Source of the DNA: Gonapodya prolifera JEL478
Taxonomy: Eukaryota; Monoblepharomycota; Monoblepharidomycetes; Monoblepharidales; Gonapodyaceae
Assembly: GCA_001574975.1 (NCBI GenBank)
Contig: KQ965745.1
Location: forward strand, 372,001 to 436,000
DNA length: 64,000 bases
Reading direction: 5' to 3'
Positions 41,312 to 53,133 of the stretch are shown in pieces (the first letter of the stretch is position 1; each line of letters opens with the position of its first letter). The position numbers were made by a program, and so were the translations under genes. A model generated the notes under the pieces. That model made no database searches and had not been told where the DNA came from. It was given only the letters and a program-made list of their open reading frames with translations.

Positions 41312-41508
41312 TGGGGGGTGTACCCAGCCAGGGGTTGAGGCGTGGACTCTCGCGTCTTGCTCGCAAACTTGCTTAGAGTGAGTAAAGTGATGGGGAAGGG
41401 GACGCTAGTGAAAGCATTGAGGAGACGCCCGAGTGTCCCGCGACCGTGACGGGATGGCCACAGAAATTGGTTCAACTCCCCCTCTTTCAGCCGAGTAATT
41501 TCTTGAGT

Positions 41509-41961
41509 TCAGGTATTATTTCGACTTCGCGGAACGCTTCTATGAATCACTTTGCTTATTGTACAGAAGGGAGAACATAAGTCTTTCTTCGAGCTTAGAA
41601 CTACATCGTGCTGCATAGGCAGATTCGCTCGTATCAAAGCGTTTCCATATTGGTCCACTCGCTTATCTCCATTGGGAGCTCTAACTCTACAACAAGAGAA
41701 CGTCATATGAGAATGAGAGAGGATTAAACTCGGTACATATTCCTCACTCACCCTGTCGTAACTCTTCCTGTCGCAAAAGCCAACAGCCCTTTCACCAATC
41801 AAAGAAGATGCAGAATCGTCGAGAGCGATGAAAAGCTGTAGGAGACGAAACTTCAGTTGTTCGGTCCAAACAGAGGGATTCAGTAATACATTCGGTTTGT
41901 GCCAACTCGCCTTCTCCTTCCAGTGCTCACAGCCACGTACATATACTCTGCCATCCTTCAA
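41509..41961 (-). CDS. Small unrecognised gene
   Basis: An open frame of up to 150 codons with an ordered-looking start: DGRVYVRGCEHWKEKASWH, LNPSVWTEQLKFRLLQLFIA and DRKSYDR. A GTGAGT donor follows SYDR; splicing to the next AG at about 41691 would end the protein after one more residue, whereas reading through gives another 60 residues. No family is recognised. It lies upstream of KIN1 on the same strand and about 310 bp from PMS1. It may be an upstream exon of another transcript or a lineage-specific gene. Confidence 0.38.
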   Translation of the reverse strand: MKDGRVYVRGCEHWKEKASWHKPNVLLNPSVWTEQLKFRLLQLFIALDDSASSLIGERAVGFCDRKSYDRVSEEYVPSLILSHSHMTFSCCRVRAPNGDKRVDQYGNALIRANLPMQHDVVLSSKKDLCSPFCTISKVIHRSVPRSRNNT

Positions 41962-42270
41962 GCTGTGCTATCGATAGATTCGAGGTGGTTTGAGAGGCCC
42001 TGCTGACAACAAACAACAGATACGAGACGTAGACCCTCTTGCTACTTCCTCCCATGGTGAGGAAGCTTCTCGCTCAGTCAAGGGAGGGCGCTCCGCAACG
42101 CCAACGCAGTTATTTCACGGAGGGACCACAAGCCCCAGAGCTGGTCGAAGTCCGATTTAAGGCACGCAGTATCGAGCTTGAGCAGGAGCGGAGAAACCGG
42201 AATTGCCGTGTGTGGCCGCAGCACAAGGTGGCATCTCGGGTGTCGCTCCACACAGGGCATTTCACGCCGA

Positions 42271-45200
42271 ATGGACAACGATGAGCCCGACGCTGTGGGG
42301 CAGCGTGGCAGTGGTGGGAGCGAATCAGCGTGCGGGTGCCGTCACGCGGGCTGTGGAGACCAGAATCAATGTTTCGAGGATTCGCAAACATCCCTCGAGA
42401 GAACATCCAATGCGTCGGGCGGCACGTCAGCCAGTACCATACGTGAGACACATGCACCCGAGAATCCCTCTACAACCCCCCCTGCAGCTCCCGGACGGAG
42501 CATTCGACCAATCGACCGTTCCTCTCTTCACCGCCTGACTGCCGCTCAGGTGATCGTGTCGCTTGAATCTGCGGTGAAGGAACTCGTCGAGAACGCTCTG
42601 GACGCTGGCGCAACATCTATTCAGGTTGTCTTTCGCGATCACGGTGCAGTTGGATTCTCCGTAGCCGATAATGGACATGGAATCCCGAAAGAGGACTTGC
42701 CAGCACTGGGCCAGAAACACCACACTTCCAAAATTCGCTCGTTTTCGGATCTGGGACAGGTTTCGACGTACGGCTTCAGAGGAGAAGCGTTGAACTCACT
42801 CTGCGCCATTGCAGACGTATCCATTGTCACTGCAACAAAGGAGCCTCTTGGATTTGAGCTACGTAAGTATGTTGATGACAACGCGCATGGTGACAAGGAC
42901 TTGCGGGAGCAAGGGGAACTGGAAGCCTGTACTTTGGATCTCCCGGAGTCGAATGAACTACTCTAATCATCTCATGTCACTGTTCTTTTCTAGAGCTCTC
43001 TTCTACTTCGACCCTCGACGCCCCACCAAAGCCTGCAGCGCGGGCGCGGGGCACCACAATCTCCGTCACCAATCTGTTTCGATCGTTGCCGGTCCGCCAG
43101 CAAGAGTTCAAGCGCAACGCTCGACGGGAATATGCCAAAGCTCTCGCGACTGTGCAGAACTATGCGGTAGTGTCGACGGGCGTGAGACTCTCCGTTGTCA
43201 ACATTGTAAAGTGCGTTTGGCGTTTGGTGAATGCGGACAACGTTCAAAGTGTGGGGGACTCAAGGCTGAAACGCTCCCTCTCCAGTTCCCGACCCACCCC
43301 GATGCTCACCACCAAGGGCAACGCCCACCTTCGCGACAACCTCGCCGACGTGTTCGGCGCCAAGGCGGCCATCGACGTGTTCGACGTCGACGTCTCGCTG
43401 AAAATACCCCCACCCGCGCGTGGGACCGCCTTCACGCCGATTTCCGACGCGCTTGAGCAGCATCAATTGTCGGACTCCAACGACGACACCGCAGGCGCGT
43501 ACACGATCCGCGTCGTGGGCGTCATGTCGCACCCTCGACCGTCCGCCGGACGCTCGTCCTCCGATACGCGGCAGATGTACATCAACGGCCGCCCGTGCGA
43601 ATCGCCCAAACTTGCCAAGGCTGTCGCGGAAGAGTGGCGTGCGGCCGGTGGAGCTGGTGCGGGTGGAGGCGAGGGCAGTGGATCAGGGACTGGCGGGCTC
43701 CCTCAATGTTTTCTGGACCTGAAGTGTCCGACGGGTACGTGTGCATGGATGCTCGGGTATCTGCGGTTCTATGGTTTATCAGACGTTTTGCTGAGAACAG
43801 ATACGTATGATGTGAACGTCACACCGGATAAGCGAACGATTTTTCTTCATCGCGAGAACGAAATAATTGAAGAATTGCGGGTGAGTGGTACAATTTTTCA
43901 CGTACGCGATCTTCAAAACGTCTGGAATGCCCTCTCGACTCCTTGGCACCACCATCAGGTTGCACTACGACTATTACTCGAACGTCAGAATACCCATTAC
44001 ACAACCAGCCAAGTGCTCCGTGGTGGGATGGGTGGCGCGATGGTTCGAGTGGTCGGCGGAACGGTCCAGTCACCTGCCAACTCTGCATCTGCATCAGATC
44101 AGCGCGACGACAGCGAAGCACCTGATGTGGAAGAAGACGTTGAATCTCTGACCGGCTCGGAGGAAAATGAGGAGGAAGAAGGGTCCCCTGATGAGGACAT
44201 GATTGTCGTTGATGATGATTCGGAGGAAGACGAGCTCGAAGAGACCGGAAGCGCGGATCTGCCACGTCGGAAGCTGAAGCGGCCGTCATCGCCGATGGAG
44301 GATGACGGGGACCTCGATGAACAAACGGATCACACCACAACAGGCGAGACGCGCTCTGACTCTCACGTTGATCCCATCACTGGGCCAACCGTTGTAGCAC
44401 CTCCCGGAATTCCGAAGATCAAGGCAATCACTTCCACTCTCGCAGACTTCTTGGCTCGTGCGGGTGGTCAGTCCAGCACTCCCGGTCCCCCGATCCCGTC
44501 ACTCTCACCCGTCAAAAAGTCTTCTGGGAAGCAGCGCCCGAGAACTTCGTTCACCGACAGTGCGCCTTCCGCTACGTTGCCAAAGCGTAGACGACTGGAT
44601 TCCTCTCCCATAAAGAAACAAGAGCAAGCAAATGCTCGGTGGAGAACTCCGGTATCAATGCGCACGCACACAGAGACGTCAAGAATGGATTTCGAGCTAA
44701 AGACTCTGGTGGCCCGGGTCAAAGTTTATCACCAGACACGACGAACGCCGAGGGAGCTGAAAGACACGACGGCTTCTAGAACTGTAGCAACGTCGGAAAT
44801 TGGAGCCGAACCCCCAGCTGCGGCAGAAGAAATCCTGACGCGCATCGTAGCCAAGAATGACTTTGATCGTATGGCAGTTATAGGACAATTCAATCTCGGC
44901 TTCATCTTGGTCAAGTTGAGCAAGCCAGTGGAGTTTAGATCACGGAACGAAAAGGGCAAGTCAGAGCTCGATCTGTTCATTGTTGACCAACATGCCAGGT
45001 TTGTTATCGTAGGACCACTCTGGATTTGGGTGGTTTGAAACTCACCTCCCACTTTTGAAGCGACGAAAAGTTCAACTTCGAAAATCTCAAATCAACAACT
45101 CCTGTCCGATCGCAAGCTTTGATTCTGTGAGTCTAACAACCATCCACTTCCGATATCGGATCCTAATGAGACTCCTTTGGCATCTCGAAGGCCACAGCAA

Positions 45201-45664
45201 CTCACTCTGAGTGCGCAGGACGAGCTTGCTGTTGCGGATAATCTCGAAGTGTTCACTAGAAATGGATTTGGTGTGAAAGTGGACTTGGAAGCTCCTCCGA
45301 CGCAGCGATGCAAGCTTGTTTCTCTCCCTTCAGTTGGCGGAGTCGACCTGAATGTGAAGGATTTTAACGACCTTCTTGCATCCGTGGTCGAAGGAGGGAG
45401 TGGTCAGCCTGACTTGCGGTGTCCGCGAGTCAATGCCTTGTTCGCTTCGAGAGGTACGTTCAAAACCATTACTGTTCAATACAATCATTCCATAACGGAA
45501 CGATTCAACCTTTTCAAGCGTGTCGAAAATCTGTGATGATTGGGGATCCCTTATCGCGTGAAGCCATGGAAAAGATCGTTCGGCACATGTCTGGGATGAT
45601 TGCTCCTTGGAACTGTCCCCACGGGAGGCCTACAATGCGCCATGTTCTCACCATTAAAAATTAA
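42271..45664 (+). CDS. PMS1: DNA mismatch repair MutL homologue PMS1 (PMS2-type endonuclease)
   Basis: Partner of MLH1 in MutL-alpha; nicks the daughter strand during mismatch repair. The N-terminal GHKL ATPase has VKELVENALDAGATSI, VADNGHGIPKED, HHTSKIRSFSDL and TYGFRGEALNSLCAIADVSI. After a GTAAGT intron come RGTTISVTNLF, LPVRQQEFKRN and MYINGRPCESPKLAKAV, then DVNVTPDKRTIFLHRENEII. The linker is acidic and Ser-rich. The C-terminal domain has AVIGQFNLGFILVKL and LFIVDQHA, spliced to SDEKFNFEN, so the endonuclease motif DQHAxxExxxxE is intact across an intron. ACRKSVMIGD and NCPHGRPTMRHV (zinc/metal-site motifs) precede the stop at 45662-45664. The start may lie further 5' (frame open to 42178). 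A 78-nt stop-free intron is inferred at 43881-43958. Confidence 0.95.
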
Positions 45665-45709
45665 TTACTCATCCGTAGCAGGTTTAGGTTTTTGATACAT
45701 ATGTATGGT

Positions 45710-48700
45710 TCATCCATCATTAGTTTTGTCTAGGACTGCTCTGACTCGAGCTCTGACGCGGTGAGAGACACCAATACCCTTCACAGGCTTGGTGTGTTCC
45801 AATCCTTCCCAATTGCGCTGAAGTATGTTGAAAGCTCTCACTTCAGGTGAGTGGGGAAGGGACTTGCCCGATTTCAGCTCCGCAATAGCGCAGTAAAAAT
45901 CGAGCAATGGCGTGCATCTTCGTAAGTGATCAGGGGGGCAAAGCGCCGTAATCCGATCAGCAACGTTAAGGAGACGGTGCAATCCAGTGGATAATCTGTG
46001 AGAGGCTAATGACATAAGTGTGAGTGTGAGGGCTTCAGCGCTCACGGTAAGAATTGGAAGTGTCAGAGGCTCACGTGGGTTAGAACCCTCCCCTCGAATA
46101 TGCTTGCGAAGAAGATGATTCACTCCAGTTTTGCAGTTGACGAGGCCAAGCCAAAACAAGTTTGTTAACAGTTTATCCGGCTTTACCTGGTGCTCCAAAG
46201 CATATTGTTCCGCGAGTAACACCGCCTGACGAATTTGGCCCAAACGCAAATGCCCTGCCACGATTTCAGTCAATACGTGCACGGACGCAGACCCCCGGAA
46301 TGGTTGCTCAAACTTCTCGAGGAGGTCGTACGCAGGACTCAAAGCGCGTCTAGCATGGCCCTTATGAATGGTGCGTTTTCCATCCTTACGATTGGTGGCA
46401 TGCTTCACAACCCCCCCAATCAGTATTGTCCAGGTTTCCGAAGCTACGATGAACCCGAGCTCAGCACTCCTCTCCACAATACGACTGGCCCTATCAATGT
46501 TGCCCTGTCGTACGAAAGCGTTTACGAGGATGCCATGTGTGACATGCGTTGGAAAATGCTCTCGCCCATCCACAGCAGAGATGATCTGGAGGGCCGCCTT
46601 AGCCCCAAAATCCTCATTTCCGGTCGATCGGTGGGGAGCAGGAATTCTCTCAAGCTCGTTACTCGCAAGTGTGTTGTATGTGACTGTGTCAACCGCCCTG
46701 GTAAACTCGCTGCCCAAATCCCCTTTGAGTGCATGGCTTTCACCAGTCTTGAGTGACATCTGCAGAAACTTGTTCATCGTCCACAAATCCCCCGCCGTTA
46801 TATCCGCAACTCCATCCTTGACCGTAACCAAACCGCTCTCCTGAGCCCACCTCCATGCACCCTCCCTGTCCTTGTTCCTTACGTAACCTAAGAGAACGGC
46901 ATTCAAGACAGCACGCGGGGGCGGCGCCGTCGTGTCCTTCTGCACCATTCGGAAAATCCGTTTTGCCTCACCAATCTTCCCTAACCTCGAGAACATTCCC
47001 ACGATAGAAGTGGCAGTGAACCACTCTTGGGGCATGTCATGTGCGCGATGTAGCACGAACAACGTCCGCATCACAACTTTCGCTGGTGGGGGCGTTCCTG
47101 AGGGCCACTCTTCCCCAGGTTCAGGCACGGGGTTATACGATGCGGGTAAGGGTTCGGGCAAATCTAAAGTCTCCCACAAATCCGTTGGGATCTCAACGAC
47201 ACCCTTGGCCAGGGCGCCCACGACTGCAACGGCGCACTTGGGTGAAATTTTCTGTCCCCTCGCAACAACAACATCCTCCCAAACCTCCCGCCAGGCCTCT
47301 CTCAGCACCACCCAATTCTTGGCCCTGCGACACGCTCCGAATAAGGGAGCGTAAAGCTCGCTGTCAAGCGTCATGTTCCGTTGAAACCGACGCAGCATTG
47401 CGAAGAGGATTCCCGGGCTCGCAAACTCGGACGTCCTATATAGAATGCGATACACGCCTGCGTTACTCCACGCGGCCCTCGCATTGCTCGTCGCATCCAC
47501 GATCAAGGGTACCAGAGGACGCAGTGATCTCGCCCGAGCGAGCTTGTGAGCCAATTTTATGGAAGCAAAAGGATCAATTGGGTGTCCAGGGTGCAGTTTG
47601 CGGAGGAGTTCGTAGTAACGTGTTGCCTCTGGGAGTCTTGAAACCACGTCCACGTTCCCTTCTGCCTCATCCGAAGTCTCGGCACGCGAGTGGTACATGA
47701 TCATTCCGACTAGTGCCAAAGGGGGTACAGCAGACTCATCGCCCTTGGACATTCGGAGGATGAGATCCCAGTACCGAGACACAGGGACCCACGACTCTGT
47801 CCTCGCGTGCGAGTATAGAAGCAGCGCAGCGAGATCGACGTTCTCCTGTGCTTGAAGGCCCCCAACGGCCCGGTTCATGTGAATGTCTTTTATCTGGCTA
47901 AAGTAACCATCAGCCCGTGCAAGGGATTGCCGCGACGCGACCCTCCGCCCCAAGGGAGTAGGGAGCTCAATAAGACAGAAGTATTGTAATGCCCTGCGGG
48001 AGATTGGGGCAAAGTTGACGGCGAGAATGGATTCGACCTCGCGAGCGAGTCGAATTGCTGTTCCGGCCTCAGGAGAAAGCGCAAGGTGCCGAAGCACCTC
48101 GAGGAATGGTGCATCCGAGGGTAATTTCTGGTGGGGCATTGAGCATTATGTTTACTAGAATGCATCAAGGTACTGTAGACGTCGTCCACCACTCACAGCA
48201 GGCCACCGTCTCAGGTCCCGCACAGCACCCTCCAGATCTCCGACCGCGACGCGCGCCCCGACGACCTCCAGTGCCGCAGCAGGTTCAAGATATTCATGGT
48301 GGAAGACGAGCGTCCAGTAAAGGTGAAGAGAGGCCCGCGGCAAATGAGTACGGAGGAGGCGAAGAAGTGGGAGGTGAGTGATGGTGTTGGTGGAAGAAGG
48401 GATGTGCGTTGGAAGAGGTGGGTAAGACATGGAAAGGATCGGTTGAGAGAGGGCAACGAGGGCTTGTGCTATCAAAGATGACAATTGTATCAAAACCAGA
48501 AAGCGATGGATATCCGCAACATCTGTCAATAGTTGACACACTCGCCAGATCACGTACCGTGCGTTCCGACAGCCATTCCGTACCCTCGAATGACCGAAGT
48601 CCAGTGGGCCGCATCTTCAGAGTCCCCTGCCCTAAGCGCAGTTTCCAAGCAGGCAAGAAAGACACCATCATGGGCTCCGCGCTGTGGAGGAATTTGGAGG

Positions 48701-49653
48701 AAACGAGACGCGAACTCCGCCCGCGCTTTTCGGGAGGAGTGGTCGGCGCCCTTTCGTGTGAATGGTTGTTGTGCCAGGAGGCGGCTGCAGGTCTCCGGAA
48801 GTGGGTACCAGGACGAGGCAGACCACTTTGGAGAGGGAGAGGGTTGCGTCGCAGCAGAATAATTGGCGGCATTTTTGACAGCTTTAATGGTCTCATCCAT
48901 TGCCCTTTCCGGAACGCCTATGAGACACCAAAGTGTGACAATCCGATGCAGATCGTGAGGGGATCGAGGAAAGCCCAGAGATAAAAGTTTGCATAGGAGC
49001 GTTAAAGCGGCGAGTGCGAAGTCGTCCTGTCTTTCTATTCCCACGTTGTGGGAAGACAACTTTGGTGGTGCAGGTGAGAAGAACGTCCCAAGCGGGCGGG
49101 GCTCCTCTCCAGCCGCTAGGAGAAGACCATCAAGAGCCATATCGGCAGCTTGAGCTCCCGCCTTCGTTACTGGTGTAACAGTTATAGATTCAATTTTACG
49201 CATGAGTGATGGCAAGCCCTCAGTGTGAGGGGCATCGACAACCGCGTCGTAGCCCGTCCGGCGCGAGTAGGCAAATGTACGAAGTTGGGCGGGTAAGAAG
49301 GGTTCGTGCCCGAAATGGGCGGACGAAGTTGACGCTGGCCTTTGCAGTTGTCTCGATGGTTGACGTGTCCCATGAGGTGAACCTGGTTGACATTCAGCCA
49401 AGGGCACATGGAGCATCCTTTTCCCGTGCCCTTTCCATCCAGCGTCTGGCTCGTGGGCAAGTCTGTGCTCCGAGAAATGCCGTTTTCTCCATTCGGTAAC
49501 TGTCCCCACTTTCCTGCCCGCGCAAGCGTACACTGGGTCACCAAACAGTGGTCCATTGATGCACCGCACTCTCGCAATTGATTTTCCATGTGAACTGATC
49601 ATCAATCGTCCATCAATTGACGGAGAAGACCTGAATCGACAGCATCGGACCAC
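45710..49653 (-). CDS. PPR-like helical-repeat protein, probably mitochondrial
   Basis: A large alpha-helical protein, read here as pentatricopeptide-like: likely organellar RNA-binding, with no specific target assignable. Exon 1 (about 49653-48550) holds an Arg-rich start (MISSHGKSIARVRC, compatible with a mitochondrial presequence) and helices such as DDFALAALTLLCKLLSLGFP and FLACLETALRAGDSEDAAHW. A middle exon encodes WTLVFHHEYLEPAAALEVVG and GDLEGAVRDLRRWPA. The long last exon (to 45710) has helix pairs of repeat type: WFTATSIVGMFSRLGKIGEA, AVLNAVLLGYVRNKDREGAW, VTHGILVNAFVRQGNIDRAS and VHVLTEIVAGHLRLGQIRQA. The start may be 49653 or the Met at about 49594; the intron acceptor near 48400 is not resolved. 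Its stop lies only about 45 bp from the PMS1 stop (convergent). Confidence 0.7.
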
Positions 49654-49769
49654 AGCACGCTCTCATCACCGCAATAACGTCTCATTATTTTTCTCCCCGT
49701 TGTTATGATACATATCACATTTCTAAGCCGGCATTCTAAAGGTGCCAAGCCGCCTTCCCTCGTTTCTAC

Positions 49770-52336
49770 CTACGCGAGATAACCGGTATTCACCAAGGCC
49801 TGCCTCGCGTTGTATGTGGTGGTTAGTGCCGCATACGACCACGTTAGATTGTCAACACCCTGTGCAACTCCGGTATCCCTGTTGTACTGCTCGTTGATGT
49901 GGTTATCCGCCGACACGTGGTGCTTCACACGGCGAACGTAAGTCTCGGCCAGCGAGACCACACCGGCGATGATGGCGTCGAATTGCGCGCTTCCCTTTGC
50001 GTAAGTGCTGCCAGCAGATAAGGAAACAGTGACACCGGCTCCACTTGGGCGTGCTCCCGTGAAGAAGGGAAGGTTGAGAGAGGTCACAGCGATCGAACCA
50101 CCATCGATGTACAGCTTGGCGGCGCGGTAGTAGAGCTCGGCGAAGACGAGCGTGGTGAGGTACCACGGGTTGCCCTTGGAGTTTCCTTTGCCGCTGTACG
50201 GAGTGATGAAGGTGAACAAAATGGGATGGAAGCAAGAGAGTGACGTGCTCACTCGTAGGTGTCTCCGTAGTATCGTCCAATGGCATACGACATGCTGAGT
50301 CCGGACGCGCTATCAATCAGAGACGCCTGGTTCAGAGTGTACTCCGTTTGGAATCCTTGAGCAAACTTGTACAAGGACACAAGAACTTGGTCACTGGTTG
50401 GAGGGTAAAAACCGTCATCGTTGTAGCCATGGATGATAGCCAGGGGAATTGCGGAGTCCAGCTGGCGGCCGCTGAGTGTTGTGTAGAGGGTGTTGGTTGA
50501 GGTCGAAAAGAAGCTGCTTGAGATTTTGCTTTCGATTGCCTTACAATAATGCAGCGTTAGAGCAGGCCGTCAGAGCAAATGAAAGCGTCGCTTTCGAACA
50601 CACCTGCGCCTGTTGCTTGTAGAAAGTTCCGGCACCTTGGTCATTCACCACTGACTGTGCAAACGCAGCGCCCTCGAGCAGCGCCCGTCGTTGCGCCATC
50701 ATCGTGAACAAGTGCAAGCCGCGCTGCTCCTCCCAAAGATCGCACCCGTTTGTGTCGAGGTAGTTGGTAGACTGAGAGATGTACTCGAGGTCGGGTTTGA
50801 TGACGGAGTTTGTGCCATTCCACATGTCGACGACGGTTGCCAAGGTGCCGCCGTTGGAGAGGTAGGACTTGGAGAATCGGATGAAGGCGCTTGCTCGGAA
50901 AGCGGGTCCGTCGTTCTGAGGGCGACACCTGATCCGAAACAAACACGTTAAACACGTTTTGCATAAAACCCGAGCGTGAATGGCGGTAGAGCCCTCACCA
51001 GCCTCCTGTGAAGTCCGTCCCGTCCACGTTGAACTTTGCCTCTCCAAGACCGGTCAGCGCGTTAATGATCTGAATCTTGTGCGTGAAATCGCGGTGGTCG
51101 AAGAACAATTGCTGGTACACGGAGCTTTTGGTCTGGTCATACCACTGACGAACGACTGAATAGGTTCGACCGCTCAGCAACAGCGGACGGCGCACGCTGT
51201 ACGCAACGGGCATCGATCACACGTACCGTCCATGACGAGAGATGCATCCCGAATCCAGTGGAAGAAATAGTTCTGCGAGGTTGGTTGAGCTTTTGGCGCC
51301 GCGACAACAACGCCGGCAAGTGTGCCGGCGGCGTTGATATTGGCCAAGAGGTAAGACTGTAGGAGGGCGGAGACATGTTTGTAAGCTTGTTGGAAGCGAG
51401 TTTTCGCACATCAAGTGACATCCTACCTGAGCATTGGGCACCGCCGCTGTCAACCAGGTTGTAATGTCCTGGCTGAATCCGATGGGCTTGGAACCAGGCG
51501 GTGGGGGTGGAGGAGGGGCCGCGCTGGCAGTTGCAGTTGGAGACGCCGAGGCGGTGTTCGTTGGCGACGAGCTGGCTCGCGTTGTAGTCGTGGTTGGCTG
51601 AGTGACTTGTTGTGATAAAAACAGGATGTCAGCGAAAAAAGAGGCATCCCTTTTCCAATGTTCGTACCTTTGTAGTTAACGCCATATCCGCCATTGTTGT
51701 CGTAGTAGGTGTTGCCATTCGTGACGTACTAGAAAAAAAAAAAAAAAAAAAGGAAGGAAGGAAGGGTTCAGGTTCTGATCTCGCAGCAGGGTATATCGGC
51801 TCAGACAGCTCTTCACATGCCGCCGAAAAGTCTCCCGTCTCCCGTCTGCCGTCTGCCGTCTGCTGTTTGAAAGAGATGGGATAAAAAGTGTTTCTACACT
51901 CACCGAGATGTAAAACTGGGAAACTCCTGCTGAGCCGACGTTGCACGAAAATACCCAGAACTCGTAGTTTGCAGAGTTGGGCCCGCTCGAGTACGATGCT
52001 GCACAGGTGTAGGACCACGAAGACGCCAAATCTGCGTAGTTGACCGTGACAGTCTGTGGATGACGTGCATGTGATGTTTAAGAAACACGCAAGATACATG
52101 CAAGAGAAACGAGAGGCAACCGGTTAACAGCGCGATCACGAAAACAATGCGTCGGCAAATCTCACCTTGGTGTACGCGTAATTGTAGACGGTGATGTTGC
52201 CGTACAAGACGTTGCCAATATACCCATACCCGGTGACCTTTACTGGCGTCTGGGCGTCTGCGAAGAGGCCGAGGCCGAGAATCGCGAGCGCAAAGGCAAG
52301 AATGGCTTGTGGATTCACTTTCATGGTGATGCGCAA
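49770..52336 (-). CDS. Secreted glucoamylase: CBM21 starch-binding domain plus GH15
   Basis: Releases glucose from starch and maltodextrins outside the cell. A signal peptide (MKVNPQAILAFALAILGLGL, from 52324 or 52336) is followed by a CBM21-type domain (VKVTGYGYIGNVLYGNITVY, WSYTCAASYSSG, YVTNGNTYYDNNGGYGVNYK). A Thr/Ser/Pro linker follows, then GH15: NYFFHWIRDASLVMDG, VRQWYDQTKSSVYQQLFFD, CRPQNDGPAFRASAFIRFS, GCDLWEEQRGLHLFTMMAQR (general acid Glu) and HVSADNHINEQYNRDTGVAQ with DNLTWSYAAL (general base Glu). Both catalytic Glu residues are present. The CBM21-first order matches Rhizopus-type glucoamylase rather than the Aspergillus type with C-terminal CBM20. One intron carries a 19-T polypyrimidine run at its acceptor. 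Expression is probably nutrient-controlled (inference). Confidence 0.96.
51733..51751 (-). repeat. 19-T polypyrimidine run at a glucoamylase 3' splice site
   Basis: Nineteen A on the plus strand are T on the coding strand, followed there by CTAG and the exon YVTNGNTYY. A (CCTT)-type run flanks it upstream. Confidence 0.85.
51828..51864. repeat. CGTCTSC heptamer microsatellite in a glucoamylase intron
   Basis: About five heptamer units (CGTCTCC then CGTCTGC). The same heptamer in reverse complement (GGAGACG) occurs at 18433-18456. Confidence 0.7.
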
Positions 52337-52363
52337 TGGATGAGTGACGAGGGGAGGATGGAC

Positions 52364-52373
52364 TTATTTAAAG
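52364..52373 (-). promoter_or_regulatory. TATA-like element upstream of glucoamylase
   Basis: On the minus strand the sequence reads TTTAAATAAG about 30-45 nt before the candidate start codons. It is A/T-rich in a GC-rich setting, but it is close to the ATG for a TATA box, so the 5' leader would be very short. Confidence 0.3.
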
Positions 52374-53133
52374 CGCGACCCCTTAAAGGAGCCCCAGGAG
52401 ACGTCGGACGAATGAGGAATCCGCTTGGCCAAGCAGAGCCATGTCCACGTCAGGGATGGAGGGAATGTGTGACACGTCAGAATGGGATACATCGGAGGCA
52501 TCTGATCTCCCCCAAAACATGGCGGCCCAATTTGACAGAGGCGAGAGTTACCGGTGCACAGATGCCAGGACTGCGATTCGCGAGTGCAGATGGGAACGGC
52601 AGAGTTGTCGGACAGGTCAGGGACCAAAACCTCGCAGGTGTGCCGTCCGTACCTTGCCGCAACCACAGTCTCGGCCTTGCCCTGGTATTTCCAATGTCCT
52701 TCCCCGCGTTTGCTCCCGTTCTGACACGCAGTCACCTGTCTTACCCGGATGAAATACAGAAATTAAAATTAAATGTGTGCATCTTCAGCACGGCGCGCAC
52801 TATTGCTTCCCGCATCCCCCGCCTCGGGTGACGTCTTCCCGCGCTACTTTGCCTGATGTGTCTCCGCATCCCACTGTCGCCACCCCACCGTGGATCGAGG
52901 AGCAAACTAAGGGCGCTGTGATGAAATGCATGAGCTGGAATCTCCAGAGCTCCGGAAAGTGTAGTAAATCTCGAGCTGGTATTCGCATTGTGTTAGGGTG
53001 GGGGACGAAAGGGGAAACTACCCTCATGTCTCATGTAGATAATGACGTGATTTGCAATGTATTTGCAGCCCTTCGCTCAAAGGGGGTATCATGATGTTAA
53101 TCGCGTGCATGTAGAACAGTTCGTCGTTATGCT
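52374..53133. other. Intergenic, glucoamylase upstream region
   Basis: No gene is recognised; open frames here lack domains or splice-supported extension. The part next to 52374 should hold the glucoamylase promoter. A CATGTCTCATGTAG and a CGCTCAAAGGGGG stretch lie near 53025-53085, without an assigned role. Confidence 0.45.

Noticed and set aside
41461-41495. A GGTTCAACTCC string resembling a tRNA T-loop
   Set aside because: No pairing stem and no cloverleaf in the flanks.
52307-52831. A 174-codon plus-strand frame upstream of glucoamylase
   Set aside because: It starts inside the glucoamylase first exon in antisense and shows no domain.
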